Assembly: GCA_003993805.1 (NCBI GenBank)
Contig: RSEF01000001.1
Coordinates: 211,602,422 to 211,666,421, forward strand
Direction: 5' to 3'
DNA: 64,000 nt
Source of the DNA: Himantopus leucocephalus
Lineage: Eukaryota > Chordata > Aves > Charadriiformes > Recurvirostridae
The notes under the pieces are model-generated. The model had not been told where the DNA came from. It saw only the letters and a list, made by a program, of their open reading frames with translations, and searched no databases. Made by a program: the position numbers and the translations under genes. Shown here piece after piece: positions 37,817 to 49,413 of the stretch (the first letter of the stretch is position 1; each line of letters opens with the position of its first letter).

Positions 37817-39743
37817 GATTTTATTATCCTGACACTTAGCTATTACTGTTAATACTATATGTAAATTAGATTTTTAAAATTATCAAAACCAATTTTATGG
37901 GAGCAGTAGCCACAGCTGAGAAAGACTTTTTCAATAATCTTCAGTTCTGTGCTTACCTATTCATATGGAACATCTAATTTAAAACAGATCACCATAGGCT
38001 GTCAGCTCACAGATCTAAAATCTACCCAACGACCCTTACAGCTCATCAAATCTAATCCTTTTCCTAACCACAAGTGCCAGTAAACTCACTTGTTCTGATG
38101 CCCATCTTTTATTTGCAACTGACTTCCTGCTTTCCCCACATGTTCTATGCCCATTATTTTAGGCCAAGTAAAGAGTCTGGGTAACTCCTTAAACAGGAGC
38201 TGGACGAACCCCTTAATCATTTGTGCAGGACTCTTGTGGGTTATCATTTTTTGCCACCAAACCTTACAGTTGCAAAGGGCAGGGAAGGCTCAGCTTCCTG
38301 AGGATGTATAATTGCAATTGAAATTTCCTCCTGGGTTTCACCAAGCAAGATTACAGGTAACCAAACAGTAACCACACACTGACTACTAGGAAGACTCCAG
38401 CAAAATGGCAGAGTCTGAAAGGGAATAACTACTGTAAATGTCCCCGGTAGGCACTAGGAGAAGGAAGTTTTATCTTAGGAATCTATTTATTGATTTATTG
38501 ATTAAAAAATTGAGCCAGAAAAAAAACCAACCAACCAAAAATAATTAAATCTTTCCCTTTTCATATTCTTTCCTCACACAATCCCTATCTTACGAACAGT
38601 CTAGATCTTATTCTCTACAGTAACTTTCTTTTTGAAACACAGTGATTTGGGACGTGAGTTTTGGGTGGGTTTTTTTGGCAATAATAATTTTACAAACAGC
38701 AAAGTGGCATTCTGAGTAGTCTGTCACCCACCAGAATTTTTAAAAACGCGTGCCATAAACCAGAACAATCACTACACAACAGAACAGTCTAATGATACTA
38801 GAGAAATAAGTTAGCCTTTCTGTATAAATGTTCAGTATAGTAATAAAAACCCTGTAGTTCTGGGCTTTTCCCTGCTTTTTCCTATATGGCAGTAATTTTG
38901 CAGAGAAAAACATGCAGATTCCTGTAAACATTTTCTAATTCCTGAATAAAGGGAGGGTGGAAATGTTCCAACTTTTTTTCTACAGTCTGTCTTTTCCTGT
39001 ACTTAAAGTTCTTCTCCACCTTCATACAGGATAATAGGGTCTATGGTTTTGGTAGGCAGTGGAAGAAATACTCTACATCATCTGAGCGGTTTGTTCCACT
39101 CGGATCAAGTCCCCTCCATACAGTTTTTCCTAAATGGAATTATTATTTGGCTCAAAGCATTATTAGTTGGCTGCTGCAATTTCAAACATTGCTAAAAAGT
39201 GCTACTGTATCATTACATTCTTACGTTCAACACTTGCGGCTCAGAATTTGTCTGCAAATAGCCTTCACACGCGTGACAATCACTTAAAAATATTCACTTT
39301 TGTCTTCGGAGTACAGAGAGCCAGCGCTGATCATGTATCCCCTGTACGCAGAAGAAAGTTTCACGGTCCAGGAAGCTGTCATAGCGGACAAAATTGGTTT
39401 CAGCTGTGCGGCTGAAGAACTTGGCATCAGTTATTTATGTCGAGCTGTGCACAACTGTAAAGGTTTCAGATCTGTATGACTTTCTGGAAATTTAAATGTG
39501 TTTTTTAAGAATCATCTTGCCTGATGTTTCTTTGTACTTCCATAATTTTGTACTTTAATAAAGATCTTCCTTTTGTAGGCTTTTCACAGCTTGTTTACCT
39601 GTACCTGTATGCTTCTCTCACTGACGACAGCCTTCTGCGCACCTCCTTGGCCAACGATCTCCGAGACACCCATCCTTCCCTAACCCTTGACGTGGTCCAC
39701 CACTGGCATGGGCTGCCCAGGCAAGCCTCACCTGCCAGGAACA
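37817..39743 (-). other. FUT4: FUT4 3' flank / probable 3' UTR
   Basis: This is the region downstream of the FUT4 stop. It contains several AATAAA-type hexamers on the minus strand, for example at about 38484-38495, but I cannot choose the real polyadenylation site. A 46-codon open segment without ATG (39294-39434, minus) is mentioned as a finding. No other gene is visible. Confidence 0.5.
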
Positions 39744-40844
39744 TCAGCTTTCAAACCAGCTGGCCAGATTTCGCACAGTCTTGATTTGATTCCCGGCTGC
39801 CCTCACGGCCTCGCAAACCTTACAGAAATGCTCGTCCCAGAACGAGGCGACGTGGACCTCGTACTTCTTCCTCCAGGCAAAATACCTCCTGTAGTTGGGT
39901 TTGCTTTTATCGAGGAATTTCAGGTAGGTGGCCAGCAGCCGGGGGCTGGGGAAGTCGTCGACGTGGATGAAGGAGTCGGGGGGGATGAAGCGCTCGTAGT
40001 TGGCCCTGCGGGGACCGAGGACGACGGGCACGGCGCTGGCGGCGAAGGCGTTTCTCCAGAGCTTCTCGGTGATGTAGTCGGTGTGCTGGGAGTTCTCGAA
40101 GGCCAGGTAGAACTTGTAGGCCGAGACGGTCTCCACCACGCCACCCTCGGCCAGCGCCAGCCCCTGTGCCCCGTACACGTCGATGGCGAGGTGCTCCTTC
40201 AGCTGGCGGTAGTAGCGCACCCGGGCGTGCTCCTCGTTCCAGTTGCTGATGACCCAGGCCACCAGCCGCGTCTTGCGGGGCAGGACGAAGGGCCGGGGCG
40301 CCGGCAGGGCGTAGAGGTACCCGTAGGGCACGAAGACGTCCGAGTCCCGCCGGTAGGACATGGTCCAGTTGAAGAGGCCGGCCAGCCCCCGCAGGCCGGG
40401 GGAGTGCGAGGGCGACTCGAAGTTCATCCACACCCAGAGCTGCCGCGGGGGCCGCGGCGGGGGCCCGCGGGGGAGCCCCTCGGCGCCGTGCAGCGCCAGG
40501 TCGCGGTGGTGGAAGAGCACCGCCTGCGCCTCGCCGTACCGGCTCCGGTCGGCGCTGAGGCGGCAGCCGGTGATGTTGTAGCGCCGCAGGCAGTCGGCCA
40601 TGCGCCGCGGGCGGCCGAAGGGCTCCCACCACAGCAGCACGTTCACCTCCCCGCCGCCCCGGCCTCCCGCCACCACCGCCCGCGGGGCCGCCGCCGGCTC
40701 CGGCAGGCGGGAGTAGAGGGCGAGGGCGGCGGCGGCGCCCAGCAGCCCGGCCGCCAGCGCCCACCACCGCCCGCGCAGCAGCCGGCGCCACCGCTGCTGC
40801 CAGCCGGGCCGCCCGGCGGGGCAGCGGCGCGGGGCCGGCTCCAT
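39744..40844 (-). CDS. FUT4: FUT4, alpha-1,3-fucosyltransferase 4
   Basis: This is an intact single-exon gene of 366 codons plus TGA. The enzyme moves fucose from GDP-fucose to the GlcNAc of N-acetyllactosamine chains in the Golgi, making Lewis x and related epitopes. It is a type II membrane protein: a short basic N-terminus, a hydrophobic segment at about residues 27-44 (WWALAAGLLGAAAALALY), then a lumenal catalytic domain. Family landmarks include WWEPFG (72-77), WVWMNFESPSHSPG (137-150), DSDVFVPYGYLY and the GT10 signature with FYLAFENS (245-252), DYITEKLWRNA (256-266) and VPVVLGP. N-glycosylation sites are NIT at 90 and NWT at 159. It ends in NLASWFES, close to the NLASWFER of human FUT4. 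The frame stays open upstream to about 41093, but the only ATG in it is at 40844, so I start there. Human FUT4 also has a longer form. FUT4 rather than another FUT is supported by single-exon structure and position. Confidence 0.96.
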   Translation of the reverse strand: MEPAPRRCPAGRPGWQQRWRRLLRGRWWALAAGLLGAAAALALYSRLPEPAAAPRAVVAGGRGGGEVNVLLWWEPFGRPRRMADCLRRYNITGCRLSADRSRYGEAQAVLFHHRDLALHGAEGLPRGPPPRPPRQLWVWMNFESPSHSPGLRGLAGLFNWTMSYRRDSDVFVPYGYLYALPAPRPFVLPRKTRLVAWVISNWNEEHARVRYYRQLKEHLAIDVYGAQGLALAEGGVVETVSAYKFYLAFENSQHTDYITEKLWRNAFAASAVPVVLGPRRANYERFIPPDSFIHVDDFPSPRLLATYLKFLDKSKPNYRRYFAWRKKYEVHVASFWDEHFCKVCEAVRAAGNQIKTVRNLASWFES

Positions 40845-41700
40845 CCAGGCCGCCCGCTGCCGCCGCTCTGCCCTCGGCGGCCTCCGCGGGGCAGCCGCGG
40901 GGCCGGGGCCGCCCAGCGCATGCTGCGGCCGGGGCTGCTGCCACCGCAGCCGCCGCCGCCTCTCAGCCCCCACCCCCTGCCCCGGCGGCGGGGAGGTGCC
41001 GGTGCCGCCGCCCCTCCCGGCCCCGCGGCCGCCCGCCCACCGCCGCGGCCCGCCCTGGGGTGCCGCCCTGCCGCGCCCGCGCTGGACCGCCACCGACTGC
41101 CGGCAGGGCCGCGGGGCCTCATCCCCTCCCCCGTGCGGCAGGTGCCGCCATGGCAGCCCCGGGGATCCTTGAGGTGGCTGCGGGTAGGTGCAGGCCGTGG
41201 CAGCCCCGGGGATAACTCAGGTGACCACAGGCACCGTGTGGGCAATGCCGGCCCCGGGGCTCACTGAGGTGGCCGCGGGCACCGTGTGGGCAATGCCAGC
41301 CCCGGGGCTCGCTGAGGTGGCCGCGGGCAGCGTGTGGGGAGTGGCAGCCCCGGGGCTCACTGAGGTGGCCGCGGGCAGCGTGTGGGGAATGGCAGCCCTG
41401 GGGCTCGCTGAGGTGGCCGCGGCCAACATGTGCGCCATGGCAGCCCTAGAGCTCGCTGAGGTTGCTGCAGGCACCACGTGGGCGATGGCAGCCCCATGGG
41501 TCACTGAGGTGGCCACGGGCAGGTACAGGCAATGGCAGCTCTTGCTCCCCGGCCCCGCTCGGTTGCCCATCCCCGACTCAGTGCTGCAGAGGGAATTTGA
41601 GTCTCCCAACTCGGGACGGTTCCCCCTGGCCGGATCCCAGACCCCTGCAGGCAGAAGAAGGGTCGTGGGGGCGGCTCAGGGGGGGCATCGGGGCATCTGT
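39900..41700. promoter_or_regulatory. FUT4: CpG island over FUT4 coding region and promoter
   Basis: Very GC- and CpG-rich sequence covers most of the FUT4 reading frame and continues about 0.85 kb upstream of its ATG. There is no TATA box at an obvious spacing. The transcription start is presumably inside 40.85-41.7 kb. The extreme GC content keeps several other frames open, including long antisense ones, which I regard as composition artefacts. Confidence 0.75.
41152..41533. repeat. 48-bp minisatellite, 8 units, upstream of FUT4
   Basis: There are eight head-to-tail units: six central units of 48 bp (starting 41199, 41247, 41295, 41343, 41391, 41439) and two 47-bp edge units (41152 and 41487). 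Each unit follows GGCAGCCCCGGGGCTC, GCTGAGGTGGCCGCGGGC, then a GTGTGGGG-type end. The two edge units share a variant 3' part (GGTAGGTGCAGG and GGCAGGTACAGG) not seen in the centre. Because 48 is a multiple of three the array is open on both strands; one frame repeats a 16-residue PAPGLTEVAAGTVWAM-like unit. It begins 308 bp upstream of the FUT4 ATG. I do not consider it a gene. Confidence 0.93.
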
Positions 41701-42794
41701 GAGCGCAGATACGGGCATGGGGCAGAGGAGAGCCCGGCCACACACGCCATGAAGGCCGACAGTCTCACGTCTCCCCGCGCTCTTGCCCAGGAGAGAGCAG
41801 GACTGCTCCGCTGCTTCCCATGTGCCTTCTCACTCGCTTCTTCCAGTCCACCCCTGAACCAGAGTCAGAGGTTTTAAACTCCGGCAAAATGGTTTTCCCA
41901 CACCAGCGGAGCTATGGCTCACATGCTGTTTTATGTGGCCTTGCAGAGAAACACTTTGGAAGAGGCAGAGAATTTTCTTTTAAAACAGTTGCAATTTAGA
42001 GAGTGAAGTTGAGAGAAGGTTTGAATAAGTCACTTATTGAGCAAAAAAAAAAGAAGTGACAGCAGCAGCCACAGCAGCTATGAATTCCTGTCAAATTCAA
42101 ACAGTTTCAAGCACCTCTAAAAGGATTAATAATTCAGAAAACTAAAAGAAAAGAAATTAAAGAAGAGGATTTTTTTTGTCTTTTAAAAACTTTCTTAGAA
42201 CCACATGTTTGCAGGAAAATTTTTAAATCTCACAGCTATTTAAAAACTACAAAACCTTATGGTTACCAGATAATTACTTTTTCTGATATAATTTGAAAAA
42301 GTGTATCAGATAGGCTCAAAACTTTTTTGCCCAAGTCATTAGCTCCAGTGAACTAAGAGATCACTGATTCCCACAGTTCAGAGACTGTTCGTACAGAACT
42401 GGAGAGTTTCCAGCTCTGACACTATGCGTTTTCTTATCCATCAGCTATAGATCCAAGGTCCTCTCATATAGATCTACTGAGGGCAGTGGAGTTACGCCAG
42501 GCATAAATTCTCACTGACCATTTGGACTGCAGCATAGCTTTTACATACCACATAGGTCAAGGCCCTGTGATTTGTCTCTATATTAGTAAAAAAAGTGATT
42601 CAAGCCTGTTTACCCCCCAAAATAAAGAAGAGTTGTGTGTGCGGTTGGCGGTAGGTTAGTAACTAGGTTGTAACGTATTAATTGTACATAAAAGTGCTTG
42701 CAGACTTCCGTTGTCCTTGTTGTAAGGGCTCATAAAATTGAAAAAACACCAACGGCTGTGGTTATAGTCAGTATCTTACCGCCTCTGCTCCAAC
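41534..42794. other. intergenic, FUT4 upstream flank
   Basis: The first 350 nt are GC-rich island edge and the rest is AT-rich unique sequence. No exon, repeat family or clear motif cluster was found. Confidence 0.5.
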
Positions 42795-43640
42795 GTACAG
42801 CTTTGGTTGGACGGGATCTCTGGGGGTCACTAATCCACCCTCCCACTCAGAAAAGCACCGTTGCCAGCACTAGCCAAGGTGCTCACCTAGGTGCTGGCTG
42901 GACTAGCACCAAGGTGCTGAAAATATTCAAGGAATGAGACACCACAACAGCTCTGGCAGCCTGTCCCAGAGCTGTGCCACCCTCTTGGCACAGAATGTTT
43001 TCCTTATGTCCAACCCTGAACCTCCCAACTTGTAATTTGTGGATGTCACCCCTTGTTATATCCAAAGAGAGTCTGGCTCCATCATTTTCATAATTTACTT
43101 TCACGTAGTTGCTGGCTCCCATTAAATCATCCCTTCACCTCTTCTTCACATGACTAAACAAGATCACCCCCCTCAACTTCTCCTCTTAGCTTGTGTGCTG
43201 TAGGGTCCCTCATCATCTTGGTGGCCTTCCACTGGACCACATTCTCAACATCCTTGAACTGTGAGGCTGGAAACTGGAGACAGTATTCCAGGTGCTGCTT
43301 CACCGGTGTGAGATAATTACTTTCCTGTCTGCTGGATGTACTTCTCATCTTGCCCACCAGGTGACTTACTTTATTTTCAAGGAGAGCTCCCATTCAGCTT
43401 GATGTTCATGTAGCCCCCAGGTCCTTTCTAGCATGGTTATTTATCAGACAGCCAGTTCCCAGCCCGTACCGGTGCAAGGGAGTTCTCGGTGCCACATGCA
43501 GAACTTGCTCTTTCTCCTTGCCGAACTTCCCAAGGTTTCTATTGGCTCACTCCAAGTTTATCAAGGCCTGTCTGAACTGAAATTGTACAAGCCAAGATGT
43601 CAACCCTGCTTTCTAATTTAGTATTGTCTGCAAAACAGTG
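42795..43640 (-). mobile_element. long CR1 LINE fragment, minus orientation
   Basis: The plus strand reads as reverse-complement CR1 from its 3' end inward. In order it shows GGTTGGACGGGATCTCTGGG, CAGAATGTTTTCCTTATGTC, CATCATCTTGGTGGCCTTCC, ACTGGACCACATTCTCAACA, a CAGTATTCCAGGTGCTGC stretch, AGCCCCCAGGTCCTTTCTAG and TATTGTCTGCAAAAC. At about 850 bp it is the longest CR1 3' copy in the window. It is heavily mutated and has no open frame. A short GCACCAAGGTGCT-type inverted patch near 42880-42920 is unusual for CR1 and may be a local rearrangement. Confidence 0.85.
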
Positions 43641-46600
43641 TGCTAGCCAATAGTGGCAAAAAAAAATCTCTTAGGGCAATAAACATAGGACCTGTCTTGA
43701 CAAAGAACACTGATTGTAGTTACAAAATGGGAATCTGGGAAGATTATTTTACCGCAGTAGAAAACTGCAAACAAAAGTAGAAGTACAATGCTAAGGGAGA
43801 ACTAAATCCTCCGAGGGCATGAGGTGTACCTAGAATCAATCCAGAACCCTTACAATACAATGAGCACTACCTAAAACAAGCACAATCCCTAGTCTGCCTT
43901 AATTAAGGATTCAAAGTGGTCCAAAAGCTCTATTGTTAGTAATTTTACCCGTTTCTACAGATAATGTGAGAAATTTGAGACCCATGATAGTCAGCGGGAG
44001 AGCTCAATTGACTTCTGCGGAATTCTGATTCACTCAATACATTTGATTGTATCAGCTGCAATGGCAGTTCTTATTTTCCTTCAGGAACTTAAATTTCAGC
44101 ATTGATAAATGGCTTTGGAGGAGTCTTTGTCTAGGCAAGTTTTCAGTTCCATTGCATGAAGATTTGATGCTAAACCATTCCAGTTCCAAAGCCAAGCCAA
44201 TTACATTGATGATGCCAGGCCTGATCCTGCAAACAGTAAAGTCAATAAAAATGTTGGCATTAATTCAGGGTTTATGAAACATTTCAGGACAACTCAACAT
44301 GGAAGTCTTTATAAGCCAAGTAGTGACAAATATGAAAAAATATATGTATGCTTTCCTTGTGAAGATTAATAGCAAGAGTTGGCTAGATACTTTTGACTTT
44401 TTGCAGTCCCACAGTGAAGCTTCAGCGTGACGTTCGGCTGCACTGCAATGGCATAAATTTCATTCATTTTAAGACTATTGTCATACAGGAAAAAAATCTG
44501 TTGAATTATTTAGCGTGAGATCAAAACGAGCCTTTCTATATTCATCAACTCACCTAGAGCTAAGGCTCGACACTGCACATTGAAAAAAGCTACTATTGAA
44601 AACCACAGTAAGTCTGATGGTATGTACAGCATGCAAATCCAGTATTATAACATTCCCTATTTGTCTTACTGTGGCAAGTAAGAATTGGATCAATTCAGAT
44701 GAGAGGACAGTAGCCTAAAATATTTCTATGAGTAATACAGTCACCATAAGTTCCTTTTCATGTTACACCTGCCTCTGTGGAGACTAAATACGTGTTTACA
44801 TTTACACGTTGTGAGGAGTCCACTAGTGCAAAAGCCTTTATAGAGTTTGTATCTACAGCATGATGAAATCTATTTTCAAGGCGTATTCTTTAATTTTTAC
44901 AAATTATAGATCCAACTGCTTTGCTATCACTATGTGTTCTTCAGACTCCTCACAATGTGGGACATAGCACAGAAATATATTTTAGTGTATTAGTATTCAT
45001 CATAGTCACTACCGAAAGTAACAATAGGTGTGTCTTCAACTTAGAGTTTATCTGCCTCCTAGAAGTTTTGGTGTAGTAAACTTGCAAGCACGATGTGGTG
45101 TGCTGCTGTAGAGCGAGGGATACAGGGAGTGACCTCACTGTCAGGAGAGGGTTAGAAGTCAGGTGTCCTAGACCTGTGTGTAGACGAGGGATTTCTCTCT
45201 CCTTTTCAATGTCTCATTTCTCTTCTAGAGAAGAAATACCAGCCTGGCAGTAACCCACATCAGCTCCAGTTTGCCTCATTTCTGCCGTGAGACACAGCGT
45301 ATCAGTGGCACGATGGTGACCAGCTGCTCTGCGCTGGTAGGGTTTTGTCAAGCAGTTTTGTTCTCTCTGACTTGGGAGAAACTCCACAGATGTCACACGA
45401 TGAAGGTTGAGTAGCATCACCAGATGCCTGCAGACCTTCCAGAGGAAACACACCTTGTTTTGTCTGCTTTGGAGGTAAACCATCCCAGGACATAGCTCCG
45501 CGGACTAAGGACCACACAGACTTCTTGGTACTGTACACACAAATTGGGGAACTGTGGTCTAACTGCTCTGTGGAAACCACAGTAAGCTCCACTGTTGCTG
45601 ATATTCAGGAATTTAAAATAAAATGCTGGCCGTTAGTAATGAAGCTGTTGCAAAATAAAAAATATTTTGCTTATTTGAAGGTTAAATGTTTGCCATTTCT
45701 AACAGCAATAAATGTTTTTGCCTAGAGCTTCCCAGCTGGCTTCCTCTTCTACTCTGACTCACTCTGTTTTGTCACACTTGAGAAGTATTTACGCCTAGAA
45801 AAGTCTTTGAAGTAATTTGTCAGTTGCCTTGCAAACACAGTTTAAAAGGTACTGCAAGATGCGGCTGTGTTTTCAGCCACAGCTATCAAACCAGACATTC
45901 TGTCAGCCAGGGAAACCTTGTGGAGTTTTTTATCCTAAGAAAACATGATCAGCTTCAAAGAGTAGCAGGATGCTATCTGGTACCAAAATGACACTAAGAA
46001 TGACTTTGAAATCTCTTCTTCATAAATAGTCCCCATTGTTTCAATGCAAGTTTTTTGCCAAGTAAGAACCTAAATCCTGTATGAAAAAGAGTGATAAAAG
46101 TTCTGTTCTGTAAAAACGGCACACTCTATTTTAGTGTAAAGTTTAAATGCCTGTAATTTGATTACCTAGTGTTTCATATTTGGGATTATGATCTTTGTGC
46201 TTGGAAGTTTAAAATTCTGAAATATGACCAGAGATAAAAGATTCAGTTGAAAGTTGATGCCTGCCTCCTTGGATGAGCAGCTTCTGGACAGACAAGCCCA
46301 CGGTATTGCACATACAGCAAATGTGATGTTAAAATATTCTGCCCAGCTACAGTTTCACTTGTGACTGTGAGCAGGGTTGGATTAAAACTATGTGAAGTTG
46401 GCATTTCCAGGCCAAGGCACGGGCATGAACAAAAGTGCTGTGCACACTGTGGATGGAGGGTCCTGTCCCAGAACACTCTTTGACCTTCCATTGCAGCACA
46501 CATCATTGCTGTTCACCAGTGTAGACCACAGCCAAAAATCAAAGCAGAAAACTCTCCTAACAAAAGCACACGATGCTCAGACACTTTGACATGCATGTGT

Positions 46601-48539
46601 GTACCAGCAAGCCAGAACTTGGCTCTGTGGATACTTGTTAGCAGTTATCATGAGTTTCAATCTTCCTTGTTTTTCTGAAACACCAAACCGCGTCTTATGC
46701 AGCAACAGCGGCAGTGATGTGCAACCAGGGCTGATGCTCTCATTTTAGCCCATGAACATCTCCCAAGCCAGAGGGCAAGGGTTTGTGCTACAGCTTTTCT
46801 TCAAACATCTTTCAACTTCAAGCATCTCAGTGACATTTCAGTCCAGGAGACAAGATGAGCTCTAGTTTGAAGTAAATCTCCTAAACCACGTGTAGTCTAG
46901 TTATGGGGCTCTCAACACCAATTAGCTTTAATAAATTGACCCCCTCCTATTGTGCTTCATTGCTTGATAATGTAGACGTAGCCTTTGAAAGATGTCTTTG
47001 AACACTGTTATTAATACACAGATGCAATGATAATGTTTGTCTTTCAAAACAGTAGTGTTTAGTTTGGAAATGAAATAATATAAAAAAAAACCTAAGAGAA
47101 AAGGGTATCTAAACAGTTAGAGAGTAAAAAGTCACTATGATAAAATGTGACAACAGTTAATTTAAAATTACCCGACGCCCCATTTAATGAAATATTATCA
47201 ATATTATATTAATATTAGGAATATTACTATATTATGCAATGTTTATTATATTTAGTTATTATATTTAAACAAATTGCTTTGTTTTATTCAGGTGAAAGAT
47301 GAGACACATAAAAAGGTCATGAACATGAATATATCGGACTAGCTAAGAATTACCCAAACCTTGTAATTGAAATAAAATATTCGGTAGAAAAGATCTAAAA
47401 GACATTTTTTCCTTGTACAAGGTTGTACAAAAAGGAAGAGGGAAGAAAGGAGATTCACAAATCTGCCTTTGTTGCAGCAAAATTGAGTTAGTGCAGAATT
47501 CAGGATAGACCCAGAAAGTCTTTTCGTTTGGAAAATTGTAAAACAAGACCATGAAAAAAAAATTACTAAGAATGAGAAAGCAGGGGGAGGGGAGTAGAAT
47601 AAAAATGAAGCAAGGAGCAGAAGTGAGATGCAATAAGCATAATCAAAGCCTCTGTCTGAAAACCCAGTGTTTTTCAAACATTATTGTGTGGTTCATGATC
47701 AAATATGCACCTAAAAAGTGAGAATAATGTTTTCAAAAGCAGCTACTTCTCTAGTGCCTCAGGTGCAATTTTCAGTGCCAGTATTTTTTTCATTTAGAAG
47801 TAAAATGGAAATGCTGAAAATAGTTGGCTTAGAGCCAACTAAGAGTTTGGGTTTTTTCCCTTCTCACTGATAGAAAAATAAAAACAAACTTTTAGTGTCA
47901 GAGAAGAGTTCCAGACAATCAAAAAACAAACATCCCATTTCATTCACAGATAACTGTAAAAAAAGCAAAGGAAAACAAAGTCTAGCTTCACAGAGTTGTC
48001 ACTGACACTCTTCCTTTTTAACAATATCCAGTGTGGTTTAGATACTTCCTTAGGATCTGAGAGCCCCAGAAACAAATCCCATCTCCACCTCTTAGGATCA
48101 CAACTTAGGAAAGATGTGAATTATCAGTTTGAGGTACAACTGGGAATAAGGAGCTTTTCACCTCTGATTTTAAGTTATCCATCAGTCCTAGTTCATTTTT
48201 TACACTGTACAATACAATTCCCTCCTTTAAAAAGACAATAACTCTTGTTTATCTCACGATTGTGCTGGAGGGATGTTTGGGAAGAATTCTGGCAATAAAA
48301 ACTGTAGGGTAAGTGCTAAATATTTATTAATTTGGAAAAGAATGTGCTAAAATTATTCTAGAAATATGGCAAAGACTGATCATTAAGTTAGATTGTTAAA
48401 TATGAAACCAGGAAATATCATGCCTACCAACCCAGTCCACCACCTCCTCACTTGATTGTGGGTTGTCATCTCCCTCCCCTGTTACTCCTACTAATAGTTC
48501 TCCTCCCCAGGTTGGCCAGGCAAAGGATCACTACTATGT
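43641..48539. other. intergenic, no gene recognised
   Basis: Mostly AT-rich unique sequence. A strongly AT-rich patch of TATTA/ATATT repeats lies at about 47190-47280. I found no exon or identifiable repeat family on either strand. Confidence 0.5.
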
Positions 48540-49165
48540 ATTTTTCGTGTTATCACAGCACTTAGGAAACAATCGTGGATCCTTCTAGATATGGTACAAA
48601 CACAGCTTCCACCCCACTCATTGAGGTGAATCTCATTTCTTCCTAGCAGTTCTTAGTCCTCAAAGATGGGACATCCCACAGTCATAAAAGCCAACTCCCC
48701 ATTTTCAGCACCATCTGTGCAAGCAATAGTTGACAACAATAGGATCCATCCATTCCTCCAGCCCCACCTCCTCACCAGTAGGATTAAGGAGAAACCAGCT
48801 GGGCACATATGTCTTTGACTCGCCCTACAGCAACGCAGTCATGCTTGATATGCTCCATGTCTCCCCTGGCAGTACCATTGGTGACAGAGTGGAAGAGCAG
48901 CAGGGAGTAGAAGTCCAAGGCCCAGACAAGACTCAGCATGCTCTCCACATCGTCCCAGACATCCGCCCACCAACAAACCTCCCCAGACAGCATGCTGGGG
49001 CAGCAAATGGGAGCTTCCACCTCCCACAGCAGGGAGTCTCCAACTACTGTCACTCTTCATTTCCACCAAGCGTAGTTCAGGCTCAGCCAGCTCAGATGCT
49101 TTGCTGGAGAGAGCTTCCTGGCCCTCATCTGCTACCAGAGCACTGAAACTATTCTGCAGCTGCAA
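48540..49165 (-). pseudogene. decayed CR1 ORF1 (GDSL/SGNH esterase-like domain)
   Basis: On the minus strand, scattered over more than one frame, are recognisable pieces of the esterase-like ORF1 protein of avian CR1 elements. First comes a QLQNSFSALVADEG segment near 49165-49120. In another frame from about 49053 comes VVGDSLLWEVEAPIC with the GDSL block, then SGEVC and GTARGDMEHIKHD. Near 48652-48612 is LLGRNEIHLNEWG, which corresponds to the catalytic-histidine block. CR1 ORF1 esterase domains are established knowledge for this LINE clade. The copy is broken by frame changes and stops, and the block that normally reads RDGIHL has lost its aspartate, so it is a dead relic. The identification rests on remembered family motifs. 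Confidence 0.75.
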
Positions 49166-49413
49166 ATGTCACTCCTGTCTCTGGTACTTCCTCCAATCAC
49201 CCCTGACCTTCCAAAGCTATCTTTTGTTCTGGTTTTATACAGTACATAGAAGGACCCACATTTGTTTCCTAGTTATGTGACAATACAAAACAAACTCATG
49301 ATCATTTGGTATTATCTCACTGTAATAATGGTTAAGAGTGAGAGTTTAGTGACAGGTTATTTGAGGTTCCATGCTGTCTCTGTGGTTCTTTGACACTATG
49401 ATAACTCTTACGT

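Noticed and set aside
40845..41093. N-terminal extension of FUT4 (long form)
   Set aside because: The frame is open, but its first codon at 41093 is GTG and there is no ATG upstream of 40844 in frame, so I do not extend the protein.
39687..41267. 526-codon open frame on the plus strand opposite FUT4
   Set aside because: It is antisense to FUT4 in extremely GC-rich, stop-poor sequence. The peptide is low-complexity with no family motif, while the minus-strand frame is an unmistakable fucosyltransferase.
41188..41877. Plus-strand 229-codon frame with 16-residue repeats
   Set aside because: The repeat is the 48-bp minisatellite, whose length is a multiple of three; openness on both strands and lack of any family match point to non-coding DNA.
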